A stretch of 64,000 nucleotides of DNA from DATLAN01 sp035527455 (GCA_035527455.1 DATLAN010000080.1:4992-68991); one strand, 5' to 3'; shown: positions 9,093 through 18,424, numbered from the stretch's first letter. Notes: a model not told the origin generated them from the letters alone. Translations and numbers: made by a program.

Positions 9093-10439
9093 ATGAGTTC
9101 AGCGAGTCGGCGGCCTTGGATGGCTACTTCGGCAGTATTGATTTGCGTGTTGGTGCTCGGTGTTGTTTTGCCGGGTTGTCCATCGCAGAAGACGAGCAAG
9201 ACGCCATCGGACGAGGCCCAAACGCCCAGCAAGAAAACCACGCCCGACGCGAAAACCCCCGTGGACAAGACGCCGGAGGCGAAAACCCCCGAGGGGAAGA
9301 CGCCACGCGAACCGAGCGAACCGACCGAGCCGACGCAACCGATCGAGCCGACCGAGCCCATGGAGCCGACCGAGCCGACGGAACCGATGGAGCCGACCGA
9401 GCCCATGGAGCCGACGGAACCGACCGAGCCGACCGAACCCATGGAGCCGACTGAACCGCCGACGGAACCGACCGAGCCCATAGAGCCCACGGAGCCCACG
9501 GAGCCGATGGAGCCGACCGAGCCCACGGAGCCGACCGAGCCCACGGAGCCGACCGAGCCGACCGAGCCGACCGAGCCGACCGAGCCGACCGAACCCGTGG
9601 AGCCGACCGAGCCGATGGAACCCACGGAGCCGACCGAGCCCACGGAGCCGACCGAGCCGACCGAGCCGACCGAACCCGTGGAGCCGACCGAGCCGATGGA
9701 ACCGACGGAGCCGACCGAGCCCTCTGAGCCGACCGAGCCCGGCGAAACTCCTGCCGTTTCCACGTTCGCCCCCGCCGAGGATCTGGTGGCCCAGGTCGCC
9801 GAATACATCGAGGACCTGGAGGACTCGGCCGCCACCGAAGAGGATTTCGCCGACTCGAAGGAACGGATCGCCAAGGACGCGAACACCCTGATCGTCTTGG
9901 CGCTGGCGCTGGGGATGCACGACACGGACAACAAGCACAAGGCGGGCGCCGGGTCGCTGATGAAGGCCGCCGCAGAGATGGCCGCCGCCGAGGATTTCGC
10001 CGCGGTCACCGCGGCGCTGGCAGCGGTCAAAAAGGCCGCGGTCGCCACGGACAATCCCGGCGGGGAGTTGAAGTGGGAGAAGGTCGCCGCGCTACCTGAA
10101 CTGATGAAGAAGGTCCCCACGGCCAACACCCGACTCAAGTCGTACATGCGGGACGAGAGTCGTTTCTCCAAGAAGCTCGACGATCTGGCCGGCCTTTCGG
10201 CCACGTTGGCGGTGATCGGTCAGGGCGCCATGGCCGACACGGAAGTGACCGAAAATGCCGAACAGGTCGCTCAGTGGCGGGCCCGCTGCGCCGAGATGCG
10301 GGACGCCGCCGGCCAACTCAACACGGCAATCCACGCCGAGGACTTCGCTGCCGCCACGGCGGCCAACACCAAGCTACAGAAGAACTGCGAAGACTGCCAC
10401 ACCGTCTTCCACGTGGTCGTCGAAGACCTGCCGGAGTGA
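9093..10439 (+). CDS. Lipoprotein with long Glu-Pro-Thr repeat and C-terminal cytochrome c'-like heme domain
   Basis: 448 residues. A lipoprotein signal peptide ends with LPGC, the lipid-bearing Cys being residue 29. Residues about 35-72 are rich in Lys, Thr and Pro. Residues about 73-216 are an almost uninterrupted EPT/EPM/EPV triplet repeat, extended and strongly acidic. Residues about 225-448 look like a four-helix bundle ending [10 protein letters not shown], one c-type heme motif (C432-x-x-C435-H436) near the C-terminus as in cytochrome c'. A strong ribosome-binding site, GGAGGAG at 9080-9086, sits 6 bases before the ATG. Inference: a membrane-tethered heme domain held away from the membrane or across the periplasm by a stiff acidic stalk. 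Redox partner unknown. Confidence 0.8.
   Translation: MSSASRRPWMATSAVLICVLVLGVVLPGCPSQKTSKTPSDEAQTPSKKTTPDAKTPVDKTPEAKTPEGKTPREPSEPTEPTQPIEPTEPMEPTEPTEPMEPTEPMEPTEPTEPTEPMEPTEPPTEPTEPIEPTEPTEPMEPTEPTEPTEPTEPTEPTEPTEPTEPTEPVEPTEPMEPTEPTEPTEPTEPTEPTEPVEPTEPMEPTEPTEPSEPTEPGETPAVSTFAPAEDLVAQVAEYIEDLEDSAATEEDFADSKERIAKDANTLIVLALALGMHDTDNKHKAGAGSLMKAAAEMAAAEDFAAVTAALAAVKKAAVATDNPGGELKWEKVAALPELMKKVPTANTRLKSYMRDESRFSKKLDDLAGLSATLAVIGQGAMADTEVTENAEQVAQWRARCAEMRDAAGQLNTAIHAEDFAAATAANTKLQKNCEDCHTVFHVVVEDLPE
9307..9740 (+). repeat. Coding triplet repeat (EPT/EPM) inside the lipoprotein cytochrome gene
   Basis: About 430 bp of near-identical 9-bp units (GAGCCGACC and GAGCCCACG variants, with GAGCCGATG for EPM) encode the Glu-Pro-Thr stalk. 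Longer higher-order units also recur (compare 9580-9640 with 9660-9710), a sign of growth by slippage or unequal exchange. Length probably varies between strains. Confidence 0.9.
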
Positions 10440-10708
10440 CGGCTTCGCCGAGCTTTCTCTTCCCGCGGAATGGGGGCAGTTGGCGGATCTTCGCGACTGG
10501 TCCGTCGGGCATGTTCCTCCTGTACTTCCGCCGCGCAGCAGCCGAAGAAAAGGTGGATAGGGGGCAGGTCTGATTTCTTGGGCGACACAACTTGCCCAGT
10601 TTCAACCGAAGCGCCCCAACCCGAAGGTCCCGGATGTCCCTAGACGTTAGTCAGTGCTATCCTTGTCAAGTCGGTTTCCGCCCCGTTCGTTCGACAGAGT
10701 CCTTTTCT

Positions 10709-12793
10709 ATGTCTCCGCGCCCCTCCGTGCTGAGGTTCGATCACCCCCTGCCGTATGGGGCTCTCGTCCATGACGGAGGCGTGCAGTTCGTCGTCTTCAG
10801 CCGTCGGGCCTACGCAATGAGGGTCCTGTTGTACAACAAGACCAGTAACCCCGAGCCGGCCGAGATCATCGATTTCGACCCCGATTTGAACCGCTGGGGC
10901 GACATTTGGAGCATATTCGTGCCCGGGGTCGCACCGGGACAACTCTATCATTTTCAGGCCGACGGGCCTCACGAGCCGGAAAAGGGCCACCGCTTCGACC
11001 CCCAGGCCCGGCTGATCGATCCCTACGCCAAAGCCCTGGCAGGCCATTTTCTGCCCGCCGACGGGGGCATCATCCGACCTCCGAAATGTGTCGTGATCAA
11101 CGACGAATTCGACTGGCAGGGCGATCGGCACCTTCGGCACCATTTGTCCAAAACGGTGATTTACGAGATGCACGTTCGCGGTTTCACCTGGGCGCGGTCC
11201 AGCGGCGTGGAACACCCGGGCACGTACCTGGGGCTGATCGAGAAGATTCCGTATCTGAAATCGTTGGGGGTGACGGCCGTCGAATTGATGCCGGTCCACG
11301 AGTTTCCGATCCGCGACTGTCTGGGGCAGAAGCTTAAGCGCCCGAACTACTGGGGCTACGATCCGCTGGCGTTTTTCGCCCCGCACCGCGGCTACGCGGC
11401 CAGCAGTAAGCCGGGCGCCCAGGTGCGGGAATTCAAAGAGATGGTTCGTGCCTTGCACCAGGCCGGCATCGAGGTGATCCTCGACGTGGTCTTCAACCAC
11501 ACGGCCGAAGGGAACGAGCGGGGCCCCACGCTGAGCTTCAAGGGCCTGGAGAATCGCGTTTACTACATGCTCGAAAACGGCGGCCGGGACTATCGCAATT
11601 TCTCGGGCTGCGGCAATACGCTCAACGGAAACCACCCGATCGTCCGCGAGATGATCTTCCACTGTCTCCGCTACTGGGTACACAACTACCACGTGGACGG
11701 TTTCCGGTTCGACCTGGCCTCCATCCTCAGCCGCGACCGCCAGGGCGAATTGCTGCCCAATCCGCCGGTCGTCGAAGCGATCGCCGAAGATCCGCTGCTG
11801 GCCGACACCAAAATCATCGCCGAGGCCTGGGACGCCGCGGGCGCCTACCAGGTGGGCACGTTCGCCAACCTCCGTTGGGCCGAATGGAACGGCCAATATC
11901 GCGACGATCTGCGCCGCTTCTGGCGGGGCGATCCGCACAGGATCGGGCCGCTGGCGACCCGACTGGCCGGCTCCAGCGATCTCTACAAGTCGAGCGGGCG
12001 GAAGCCCTATCACAGCATCAACTTCATCACTTCCCACGACGGCTTCACGCTCAACGATCTGGTCAGCTACGACGAGAAACACAATCAGGCCAACGGCGAG
12101 AACAGCCGCGACGGGGACAACCACAATTTCAGTTGCAACTACGGGGTCGAGGGCCGGACCCGACGCAAGTCGATCGACCTGATCCGCGTCCGACAGATCA
12201 AGAACATGTTGGCCTCGCTCATGCTCAGCCAGGGCGTGCCGATGTTGCTGGCCGGCGACGAATGCCGCCGTACTCAACGCGGCAACAACAACGCCTATTG
12301 TCAGGACAACGCCCTTTCCTGGTTCGATTGGCGTCGGGCAAAGAAGTACGAGGAACTGGGACGTTTCTGCCGTGCACTGATCGCCTTTCGCAAGAACGAG
12401 CCCACGGTTCGGCAAACCGGTTTCCTCAACGGCCACGGGTTCCGGCCCGGAGGACTGCCCGACGTGAGTTGGTTCAACGCGGCGGGCGAGCCGATCGATT
12501 GGACCGGCGATACTCGCAGCCTGATTTGTCTTCTGGGGGCCGTGCCGCAAAACGATCCGCTGTTGCCGCCGAACCACCACGTACTGACGTTGTTCCACGC
12601 GGCGCCCGAGGGGCAGACGCTGGTGATCCCGCCGGTCGCGCGGCCGCTCGGCTGGCGGCAGTTCATCAATACGGCGGCCGCCGGCCCCGAAGACGTCTAT
12701 CCCGAACTCGACGGCCCGGCCCCGCCATCCGACGGCGTGATCCAACTCGAAGGCCGGTCGCTTCTCTGCTACGTTGCGCGGGATGAGGCGTAG
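10709..12793 (+). CDS. glgX: Glycogen debranching enzyme, GH13 isoamylase type (GlgX/TreX-like)
   Basis: 694 residues. An N-terminal CBM48-like domain (about residues 10-110) precedes a GH13 barrel with all four conserved regions: DVVFNHT, GFRFDLAS with nucleophile Asp335, IIAEAWD with acid/base Glu372, and FITSHDG with Asp444. NYWGYDPLAFFAPHRGYA is typical of isoamylase/GlgX proteins, which hydrolyse alpha-1,6 branch points of glycogen in the cytoplasm. The ATG at 10709 was preferred over in-frame ATGs at 10592 and 10634 because the family N-terminus (LRFDHPLPYGALV) begins right after it; no strong ribosome-binding site marks any of them. No other glycogen gene is adjacent. Confidence 0.93.
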   Translation: MSPRPSVLRFDHPLPYGALVHDGGVQFVVFSRRAYAMRVLLYNKTSNPEPAEIIDFDPDLNRWGDIWSIFVPGVAPGQLYHFQADGPHEPEKGHRFDPQARLIDPYAKALAGHFLPADGGIIRPPKCVVINDEFDWQGDRHLRHHLSKTVIYEMHVRGFTWARSSGVEHPGTYLGLIEKIPYLKSLGVTAVELMPVHEFPIRDCLGQKLKRPNYWGYDPLAFFAPHRGYAASSKPGAQVREFKEMVRALHQAGIEVILDVVFNHTAEGNERGPTLSFKGLENRVYYMLENGGRDYRNFSGCGNTLNGNHPIVREMIFHCLRYWVHNYHVDGFRFDLASILSRDRQGELLPNPPVVEAIAEDPLLADTKIIAEAWDAAGAYQVGTFANLRWAEWNGQYRDDLRRFWRGDPHRIGPLATRLAGSSDLYKSSGRKPYHSINFITSHDGFTLNDLVSYDEKHNQANGENSRDGDNHNFSCNYGVEGRTRRKSIDLIRVRQIKNMLASLMLSQGVPMLLAGDECRRTQRGNNNAYCQDNALSWFDWRRAKKYEELGRFCRALIAFRKNEPTVRQTGFLNGHGFRPGGLPDVSWFNAAGEPIDWTGDTRSLICLLGAVPQNDPLLPPNHHVLTLFHAAPEGQTLVIPPVARPLGWRQFINTAAAGPEDVYPELDGPAPPSDGVIQLEGRSLLCYVARDEA

Positions 12794-12926
12794 GCCGCGC
12801 CTTGTACCGGCCGGCGGGTGACGCCATGGGAATCGGTCCCGAAGCCCGGGCAGGGGGTTGGCAGGAGGAGCCCGGACCGGTACATTGCACGGTGGATCAC
12901 AGCCGTCCGCCAAGCGGGAAATGTAC

Positions 12927-12997
12927 AGTAGCCATCTCGCTCCGCGAGATGCAGCCACGTTTCGCGGAGCCACGTCTCGCGGAGCGAGACGGCTACT
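12927..12997. repeat. Family B palindrome (TCTCGCTCCGCGAGA type)
   Basis: Left arm AGTAGCCATCTCGCTCCGCG and right arm CGCGGAGCGAGACGGCTACT form an imperfect inverted repeat, each arm also being an internal palindrome (CTCGC...GCGAG). Related copies: 14891-14932 (half), 47137-47255, 49496-49556 and a weaker one at 43254-43287. It lies between glgX and the serine protease gene. Confidence 0.85.
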
Positions 12998-13035
12998 CTC
13001 CGCTCTTGACGCCTCTTTACCCGTAGGACCGGACC

Positions 13036-14895
13036 ATGAAGATCACTTGCCATTGTTCTTCGTGTGGGTTGGACTTCGAACTCGACCGGCGGTTCGCCGG
13101 CCGGAAGGCCCACTGTCCGATCTGTTCGGCCGCCGTGATGATCGCCCGTTCGGCCGATTCCAGGGAAGGGCCGGCGGAAAGCCAACCGGTGGCCCCGCCC
13201 CGACAGACTTCCGGCGGGGAGGAGGACGAGCCGATCACCGGTTTCATTCGGCTCGAGCCGCTCGATTCGCAGTCGGAGGACGAGCCGGAGACGGATTCCG
13301 TGGAAATGGAGGCCCTGGCTCCGATCCTGGAGGATGAGCCCGACGCGGATTCTCCGCAGGATGAAGCTTCCGCGGTGCTGCTGGAAGACGCGCCGGAGAC
13401 GGGTTTTCCGCAACTCGGAACGGCCGGCCCGGCGTCGGACGACGTTCGCTTCCGCCGCACCCGTCCGGCGCCTGGAAAGAGCATCGAGCGGAAACAGGTC
13501 CTCCAGTTGGCCGCCATCATCTCGGCCTGCTTCCTGGCGGTCAGTCTCGTGGTGGCGCTGGTGGTCGTGTTGATTGTGCGGTCGGGAGATCCCAAGCAGC
13601 CGACGGCCGAGGATCAGAAACCCGCCAAGCCGACGATGCTCGAGATCGCTTGGGACGAGAGCAGCCGCGACGGGGGAGTCGCGTACATCAACAACGAGAA
13701 GCACGAGCCGCCGCCGACCGGGCCGGTCCGGTTCCCCCTGCTCTCCGGAAAGAACCTCGTCCGGTTGCAGCGCCGCGGTTTCGAGATGATCGAGTTCACG
13801 CACGACTTCGTCCGGGGCGAAACCTACGTCTGCACGCCCTCCTGGAAACGGATCACGCCGCCGACCGTCGCGCGGACAGACGATCCCTTCGAGCAATGGC
13901 GGCAGCGATTCGTGGCGGCGGAGGAGGATCTCACGCGGGTTCCCTCCACGGTCGTGCAGTTCAACGAGTGGCTGAAGTCGAACTCGTTCGAATTGCCGGA
14001 CCTTCGGCCCCGTCTGCAGTTGGAGGCCGCGCGCCTGCTGTTTCAGACCGGCCAACGCGACGCAGCCATGAAACAAATGGACGCTTTCGACGAGTGGATG
14101 AAATCGCACCAGTTCGGCGACATGGGGATCGCCGCCAGCCTGCACCTTGACGCGGTAAAACTGCTGTTCGCCGTCAGAGAACAGGAAGCGGCCAAGCAAC
14201 AGTGCCGGCAAGGCCTCGCCGACGCCTCCGCAGATCCCTTGACTCGCCAGGTGCTGACCGAAGGGCTTAGACTCATGGAACAGCACCCGGGAATCGTCAG
14301 CAGCGGAACGGGGTTCTTCGTTTTTCCCGGTGGGTATCTGCTGACGAATCATCACGTGATCGCAGACGCGAAGAAGGTGACGGTGACCCTCTACGAGCAG
14401 GAGGGCAACGTCCCCGCGGAGATCGTCGCCACGGACGCCGAAGCCGACATGGCCCTGCTGAAGATCGAGGTTCCCGAAGGAGTCAAGATCAAGCCGCTGA
14501 GACTTGCCAAGAGCGAAGTGCAGCGCCAGCAAGAGGTCTGCGTGTTGGGGTATCCGCACCTGAGCACCAGCGCCAACATGCTGGTGGCCACGAAAGGGAT
14601 TGTCTCCGCAACGCAGAACGAGGAAGGCATGATCACCACCGACGCCGCGGTCAACCCGGGCAACAGCGGCGGGCCGCTGTTCAACGTCTACGGGGCCGTG
14701 GTCGGCATGGTCACCCAGAAACACACCAGCTACGGCCTGGCCATACCCGCCGACAAGCTGCAGACGTTCCTCGAGAAGCACATTCCCGAATTCGGCAACC
14801 AGCTCTACGAGGTCACCGCGGAGAGCGAACTGAAATGGGAGGAGTTGGACCGCCTCTTCGCACCCTCGGTGGTGATGATCCAGAACATCCAGTAG
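13036..14895 (+). CDS. Membrane-anchored trypsin-like serine protease with N-terminal zinc ribbon
   Basis: 619 residues. An N-terminal Cys cluster (C5, C7, C10, C27, C30; the pattern CHCSSCG...CPIC) looks like a small zinc ribbon and should be cytoplasmic. An acidic linker follows, then one membrane helix at about residues 158-180. The middle section is partly helical with TPR-like character (about 290-415). The C-terminal protease domain (about 425-600) has the S1C/DegP triad: His440 in TNHHV, Asp471 in DMALLKIE and Ser544 in NPGNSGGPL. No PDZ domain follows. Topology suggests a periplasmic protease tethered to a cytoplasmic zinc-ribbon domain. The TAG stop lies inside a family B repeat. Confidence 0.85.
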   Translation: MKITCHCSSCGLDFELDRRFAGRKAHCPICSAAVMIARSADSREGPAESQPVAPPRQTSGGEEDEPITGFIRLEPLDSQSEDEPETDSVEMEALAPILEDEPDADSPQDEASAVLLEDAPETGFPQLGTAGPASDDVRFRRTRPAPGKSIERKQVLQLAAIISACFLAVSLVVALVVVLIVRSGDPKQPTAEDQKPAKPTMLEIAWDESSRDGGVAYINNEKHEPPPTGPVRFPLLSGKNLVRLQRRGFEMIEFTHDFVRGETYVCTPSWKRITPPTVARTDDPFEQWRQRFVAAEEDLTRVPSTVVQFNEWLKSNSFELPDLRPRLQLEAARLLFQTGQRDAAMKQMDAFDEWMKSHQFGDMGIAASLHLDAVKLLFAVREQEAAKQQCRQGLADASADPLTRQVLTEGLRLMEQHPGIVSSGTGFFVFPGGYLLTNHHVIADAKKVTVTLYEQEGNVPAEIVATDAEADMALLKIEVPEGVKIKPLRLAKSEVQRQQEVCVLGYPHLSTSANMLVATKGIVSATQNEEGMITTDAAVNPGNSGGPLFNVYGAVVGMVTQKHTSYGLAIPADKLQTFLEKHIPEFGNQLYEVTAESELKWEELDRLFAPSVVMIQNIQ

Positions 14896-14932
14896 CCGTT
14901 TCGCTCCGCGAGACGTGGCCGTATCTCGCGGA
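14891..14932. repeat. Family B palindrome, partial copy that supplies the protease stop codon
   Basis: AGTAGCCGTTTCGCTCCGCG begins here and is followed by a degenerate second arm. The TAG in its third to fifth bases is the stop codon of the serine protease gene (14893-14895), so this copy has set or replaced the 3' end of that gene. Confidence 0.75.
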
Positions 14933-15029
14933 TTCTGCCGGCTGGTGATGGTGGTCCTGGAGTCTCTTGGGGACGGGAGAGTTGTTGCTGACCAAACAAT
15001 CCTGCAATGCCGTGTTTCACGACATGGTA

Positions 15030-15129
15030 GTTTAGCGGGCGGGCTTGCCCGCCGTGTGGCAGCGGCGAGCCGTGCGACAGAAGCCGGTTCTCAATGCACG
15101 TCAACGACGGGCAAGCCCGTCCGCTAAAC
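15030..15129. repeat. Inverted repeat (GTTTAGCGGGCGGGCTTGCC type)
   Basis: The left arm at 15030-15056 and right arm at 15101-15129 (ACGGGCAAGCCCGTCCGCTA) are inverted copies with a few differences, separated by about 45 bases. The right arm encodes the last residues (LADGLARR) and stop codon of the methyltransferase gene on the minus strand. Confidence 0.75.
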
Positions 15130-15979
15130 GCGATTCCCACCGCACGACGGCCCCGCCGGGCAGTGGGCGGCCGGTCGCGGCACGGATCGTCGATTCGCCC
15201 GCCGCGACCGTTCCCCGCTCGGCTTCCCCCAGCGCGTCGGCCATGATCTCTTTCAGCCGCGGCGGATCGTAGCCGGGCGTGTGGCACGTCAGTAGCATGA
15301 AGCCTCGCCGCCCGGCCGTCAACTCCCCGCACAATCGCAGCAGCCGCGGCAGGTGTGTCGAGAGCCGCCAGACCTCGCCCCGCGGTCCGTGGCCGTAGCT
15401 GGGCGGATCGAGGATCACCGCGTCGTAGCGGTTGCCGCGTTTCAATTCGCGCTTGACGAACTTCATCGCGTCCTCGGCAATCCAGCGGATCGGCCTCTCG
15501 GCCATGCCCGAAAGTTCCGCGTTGCGGCGTGCCCGGTCGATCGTGTTGCGGGCGGCGTCGACGTGGACCACCTCGGCCCCGCAAGCGGCCGCCGCCAGCG
15601 TGCTCCCGCCGGTGTAGGCGAACAGGTTCAGCACCTTCGCCGGCCGAGGCGACTGGGCCAGCCGCTCGGTGATCCAGTCCCAATTGGCCGCCTGCTCGGG
15701 AAACACGCCTAAGTGCCCGAACGCCGTCCGCCTCAGTTCGAGCGTGATCGGCCCGTGCGTGATGCTCCAGCACTCGGGCAATTCACCCCGGCATGACCAC
15801 CGGCCTTCCTCGCCGTCGCCCCGCTCGAACCGCGCATCGACCTCGTCCCACGCGTCCGGATCGGCCCGGGCCACGTCCTCCACGGCCGGACAAGGCCGAT
15901 CCAACCGCAGCCCGGCGAACCGCTCCAGCCGCCGGCCGTCGCCGAAATCGATCAGTTGGTATTGGTCGGGGGTGAACAT
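15101..15979 (-). CDS. Class I SAM-dependent rRNA methyltransferase, RlmI/RlmK-like
   Basis: 292 residues, single Rossmann methyltransferase. Motif I is VLNLFAYTGGSTLAAA, then VVHVDAARNTIDRARRN (SAM-binding acidic loop), and motif IV ILDPPSYGHG. The NLFAYTGG plus DPPSYG pair is characteristic of the RlmI/YccW group that methylates C5 of cytidine or guanine N2 in 23S rRNA. The PUA domain of full-length RlmI is absent; a short N-terminal segment replaces it, as in many smaller homologues. Start ATG at 15977-15979 is the only reasonable one. The C-terminus and stop come from an inverted repeat, so the native end may have been altered. Confidence 0.8.
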   Translation of the reverse strand: MFTPDQYQLIDFGDGRRLERFAGLRLDRPCPAVEDVARADPDAWDEVDARFERGDGEEGRWSCRGELPECWSITHGPITLELRRTAFGHLGVFPEQAANWDWITERLAQSPRPAKVLNLFAYTGGSTLAAAACGAEVVHVDAARNTIDRARRNAELSGMAERPIRWIAEDAMKFVKRELKRGNRYDAVILDPPSYGHGPRGEVWRLSTHLPRLLRLCGELTAGRRGFMLLTCHTPGYDPPRLKEIMADALGEAERGTVAAGESTIRAATGRPLPGGAVVRWESRLADGLARR

Positions 15980-16012
15980 GGAACAAAGCCCTGGGACACA
16001 CGATAGCGTTTC

Positions 16013-16219
16013 TCAATAGTCGGCCAGCGGTTCCGACAATCCTTCCTCGGCCATGGCTTGCTCGAACGCCGGATCCAGCTTCGAACACTCCTCGGCCAAG
16101 CGGTGTCGTTTCCGGTGGACAATCATTTCTCGCAGTGCGACTTGAACGGCCTGGCTTCGGCTGGCAAAGAGGGTGGCACGCCCCGAGGAACGAAGGGCGT
16201 GGAAAACCCGCCAAACCAC
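16013..16219 (-). pseudogene. Remnant of a ribbon-helix-helix antitoxin, 5' end replaced by a palindromic element
   Basis: From 16168 down to the stop at 16013 the frame reads ASRSQAVQVALREM...HRLAEECSKLDP, ending AMAEEGLSEPLADY. This is the usual C-terminal two thirds of CopG/MazE-like antitoxins (second RHH helix, then a toxin-neutralising tail). The residues before it (VFHALRSSGRATL) are encoded entirely by the palindrome at 16171-16247, so the DNA-binding beta strand and first helix are gone. No toxin gene follows: only 33 bp separate the stop from the next gene. Best read as a dead toxin-antitoxin locus. It is unclear whether the 68-residue frame is still translated. Confidence 0.65.
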
Positions 16220-16247
16220 GCCCTTCGTTCCTCAGGGCGTGCCACCC
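16171..16247. repeat. Family A palindromic element, copy 1
   Basis: Arms GGGTGGCACGCC(C/C)GAGGAACG and CGTTCCTCAGGGCGTGCCAC enclose a short AT-richer centre. The left arm has CCCCGAGG where other copies have CCCTGAGG. The right flank (AATTGGGCAAGTCGTTTCTG) is shared with copy 4 at 44640, so the repeated unit reaches to about 16278. It abuts the antitoxin remnant and the 3' end of the YgiQ gene. Confidence 0.92.
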
Positions 16248-16276
16248 AATTGGGCAAGTCGTTTCTGCGCGGGACT

Positions 16277-18244
16277 CTACTTCCTCTTCTTTGCCGTCTT
16301 TCGATGCGGCCGGTAGCCGGGGGCGGCTTTCTTGCCCTTGGATCTTTGCGCACATTGCCGCGAACGCTTGCTCTCGAAGACCCCGCTCCCCCGCCGGGCA
16401 GGGATGAGGCAATCCGGGCCCTCGCCGATCAGATCCAGCCGGTTGGCCTGGGCCAACGCCCGGTGGACGTCGTCGTAGTTCTCCGGCTTCCAGTATTGCA
16501 GCAACGCCCGTTGCAGCCGCCGCTCCCGGGCACCCTTGGGGACATGGACCGGCTCGCCGCTGATCGGGTCGATGCCCGTGTGGTACATACACGTGGCGAC
16601 GTCCATCGGAGCGGGGATGAAGTCTTGGACCTTCTCGGGCCGGTAGCCGTGGCGCTTCAGGTACAACGCCAACGAGATCATCGCCGGCAGGTCGCAGCCC
16701 GGGTGGCCCGCCAGAAAATAGGGCACCAGGTATTGCTCCTTGTCCGCCGACGCCGACTCGCGGCGGAACTTCTCGGCGAACTGCTCGAACTGCTCGATCG
16801 GCGGCTTTTTCATCCGCCGCAACACCTCCGCCTCGCAGTGCTCCGGGGCGACCTTCAGCAGCCCGCCGACGTGGTGCCGGGCGAGGTGGCTGATGTAGGC
16901 CGTGCTCCGGTTGGCCAGGTCCATGCGGACGCCCGAGGCCACCAGCACCCGCTTGACGCCCTTCTCACGCCGGGCGGCCTTCATCAGCTCGATCAGCGGG
17001 CCGTGGTCGGTTCGCAGCAGTTTGCAGATGCTCGGGTGGATGCAGCTCAGCCGCCGGCACTTCCGGCGGATTTCCGGCCGGCCGCAGTTCATCGCGTACA
17101 TGTTGGCCGTCGGCCCGCCGACGTCGCTGATCGTGCCGGTGGAGTCCGCCGCTTCGACCACGCGGCGGATTTCGCCCAGGATCGACGCCTGGCTGCGGCT
17201 TTGGATGACGCGGCCCTGATGGAGCGTCAGCGAACAGAACGTGCAGCCGCCGAAGCAGCCGCGCATGATCTGGATCGAATTCTTGACCACCTCGAAAGCC
17301 GGGATCCGCTGCTTGCCGTAACTGGGATGCGGCCGACGCGTCAACGGCAGCCCGTAGATCCGGTCCATCTCCGGCTGCGACAGCGGCCAGGCCGGCGGAT
17401 TGACCACCACCGCCTCGCGATCGTGGAACTGGACCAGCCGCCGGGCGTTGTCCGGGTTGGTTTCCCGGTGGATGATCCGCGTCATCTCGGCGAACGCCCG
17501 CTTGTCGGTCGAGACCTCTTCGTAGCTGGACAGCGTGATGGTCTCGACACGGTCGCCTTTGGAGACGCCTCCCACAGTTTGGTCGGGCAGGCTTTCGCTG
17601 GCTCCCAGGCGGTAGACCACGCCGCGGATATCGCGCAGGTCGGCGAGCGACGCGCCGCCGCGGAGCCGCCGGACGATCTCCAGCAGCGGTTGCTCGCCCA
17701 TGCCGTAAACGACCAGATCGGCCTTGGCGTCGAGAATGATCGCCCGGCGGACCTTGTCGCTCCAATAGTCGTAATGGGCCAGCCGCCGCATGCTGGCCTC
17801 GACGCCGCCGGCCACGACGGGCACGTCGGCAAAGGCCTCGCGGGCCCTCTGGCAATAGGCCAACGTGGCCCGATCCGGCCGCCGCCCGATCCGTCCGCCC
17901 GGGCTGTAGGCGTCGTCGTTACGGACCTTCCGGTTGGCCGTGTAGTGGTTGATCATCGAGTCCATGTTTCCGGCACTAATGGCGAAGCACAGCCGCGGCC
18001 GGCCGAAGGTCCTCCAGGCATCGCAAGAACGCCAATCGGGCTGGCTGAGCACGGCGACCCGAAAACCCTCGGCCTCGAGCACCCGCCCCAACAACGCCAT
18101 GGCGAAGCTGGGATGATCCACATAGGCGTCGCCGGTGACGAACACCACGTCCACAGCGTCCCAGCCCCGCGCCGCGACCTCCTCGGCGGTCATCGGCAGG
18201 GGGGGATCTGGGGGGGATTTCGAGTTTTCAGGAGAACTTGGCAT
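16277..18244 (-). CDS. YgiQ-family radical SAM protein
   Basis: 655 residues, a normal length for YgiQ/UPF0313 proteins. The N-terminal domain (about 20-280, with VDVVFVTGDAYVDHPSFA and SAGNMDSMINHYTANRK) is the family-specific cobalamin-binding-like fold. The radical SAM cluster motif CFGGCTFCSLTLHQGR sits near residue 320, binding a 4Fe-4S cluster that cleaves SAM. The C-terminus is basic (RSKGKKAAPG...KTAKKRK). The family has no agreed substrate. Start ATG at 18242-18244 gives a short extra N-terminus before the conserved PMTAEEVAARGWD; an internal ATG there is also possible. Confidence 0.9.
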   Translation of the reverse strand: MPSSPENSKSPPDPPLPMTAEEVAARGWDAVDVVFVTGDAYVDHPSFAMALLGRVLEAEGFRVAVLSQPDWRSCDAWRTFGRPRLCFAISAGNMDSMINHYTANRKVRNDDAYSPGGRIGRRPDRATLAYCQRAREAFADVPVVAGGVEASMRRLAHYDYWSDKVRRAIILDAKADLVVYGMGEQPLLEIVRRLRGGASLADLRDIRGVVYRLGASESLPDQTVGGVSKGDRVETITLSSYEEVSTDKRAFAEMTRIIHRETNPDNARRLVQFHDREAVVVNPPAWPLSQPEMDRIYGLPLTRRPHPSYGKQRIPAFEVVKNSIQIMRGCFGGCTFCSLTLHQGRVIQSRSQASILGEIRRVVEAADSTGTISDVGGPTANMYAMNCGRPEIRRKCRRLSCIHPSICKLLRTDHGPLIELMKAARREKGVKRVLVASGVRMDLANRSTAYISHLARHHVGGLLKVAPEHCEAEVLRRMKKPPIEQFEQFAEKFRRESASADKEQYLVPYFLAGHPGCDLPAMISLALYLKRHGYRPEKVQDFIPAPMDVATCMYHTGIDPISGEPVHVPKGARERRLQRALLQYWKPENYDDVHRALAQANRLDLIGEGPDCLIPARRGSGVFESKRSRQCAQRSKGKKAAPGYRPHRKTAKKRK

Positions 18245-18350
18245 GATTCGACGGATTCAAAGCACAGAACGACGAACATGTCATTCTACCCGCTCGCCCA
18301 AATACCCAGTACACCTCCGATGCGGGTGCGGTCGCGTAGCTGGACTGGCA

Positions 18351-18379
18351 TTGACCCCGCTGGGGGGGCGTGCTATGAT
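18351..18379 (+). promoter_or_regulatory. Probable sigma-70-type promoter for the heptosyltransferase gene
   Basis: TTGACC at 18351-18356 and TATGAT at 18374-18379 are separated by exactly 17 bases and lie 46 bases before the ATG at 18425. Each hexamer matches consensus at five of six positions. Confidence 0.65.
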
Positions 18380-18424
18380 TCGGGCCCGTAGACGGAACTT
18401 GGCGAAAGGCAAGGATGGCCGGCC

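Noticed and set aside
9307..9740. CRISPR-like or minisatellite array
   Set aside because: The units are 9 bp, in frame and coding, with no spacers.
7865..10204. Long minus-strand frame through purM and the complement of the EPT repeat, giving a GSVGSVG collagen-like protein
   Set aside because: It is the antisense of the lipoprotein's triplet repeat; the plus-strand gene has a signal peptide, heme motif and strong ribosome-binding site.
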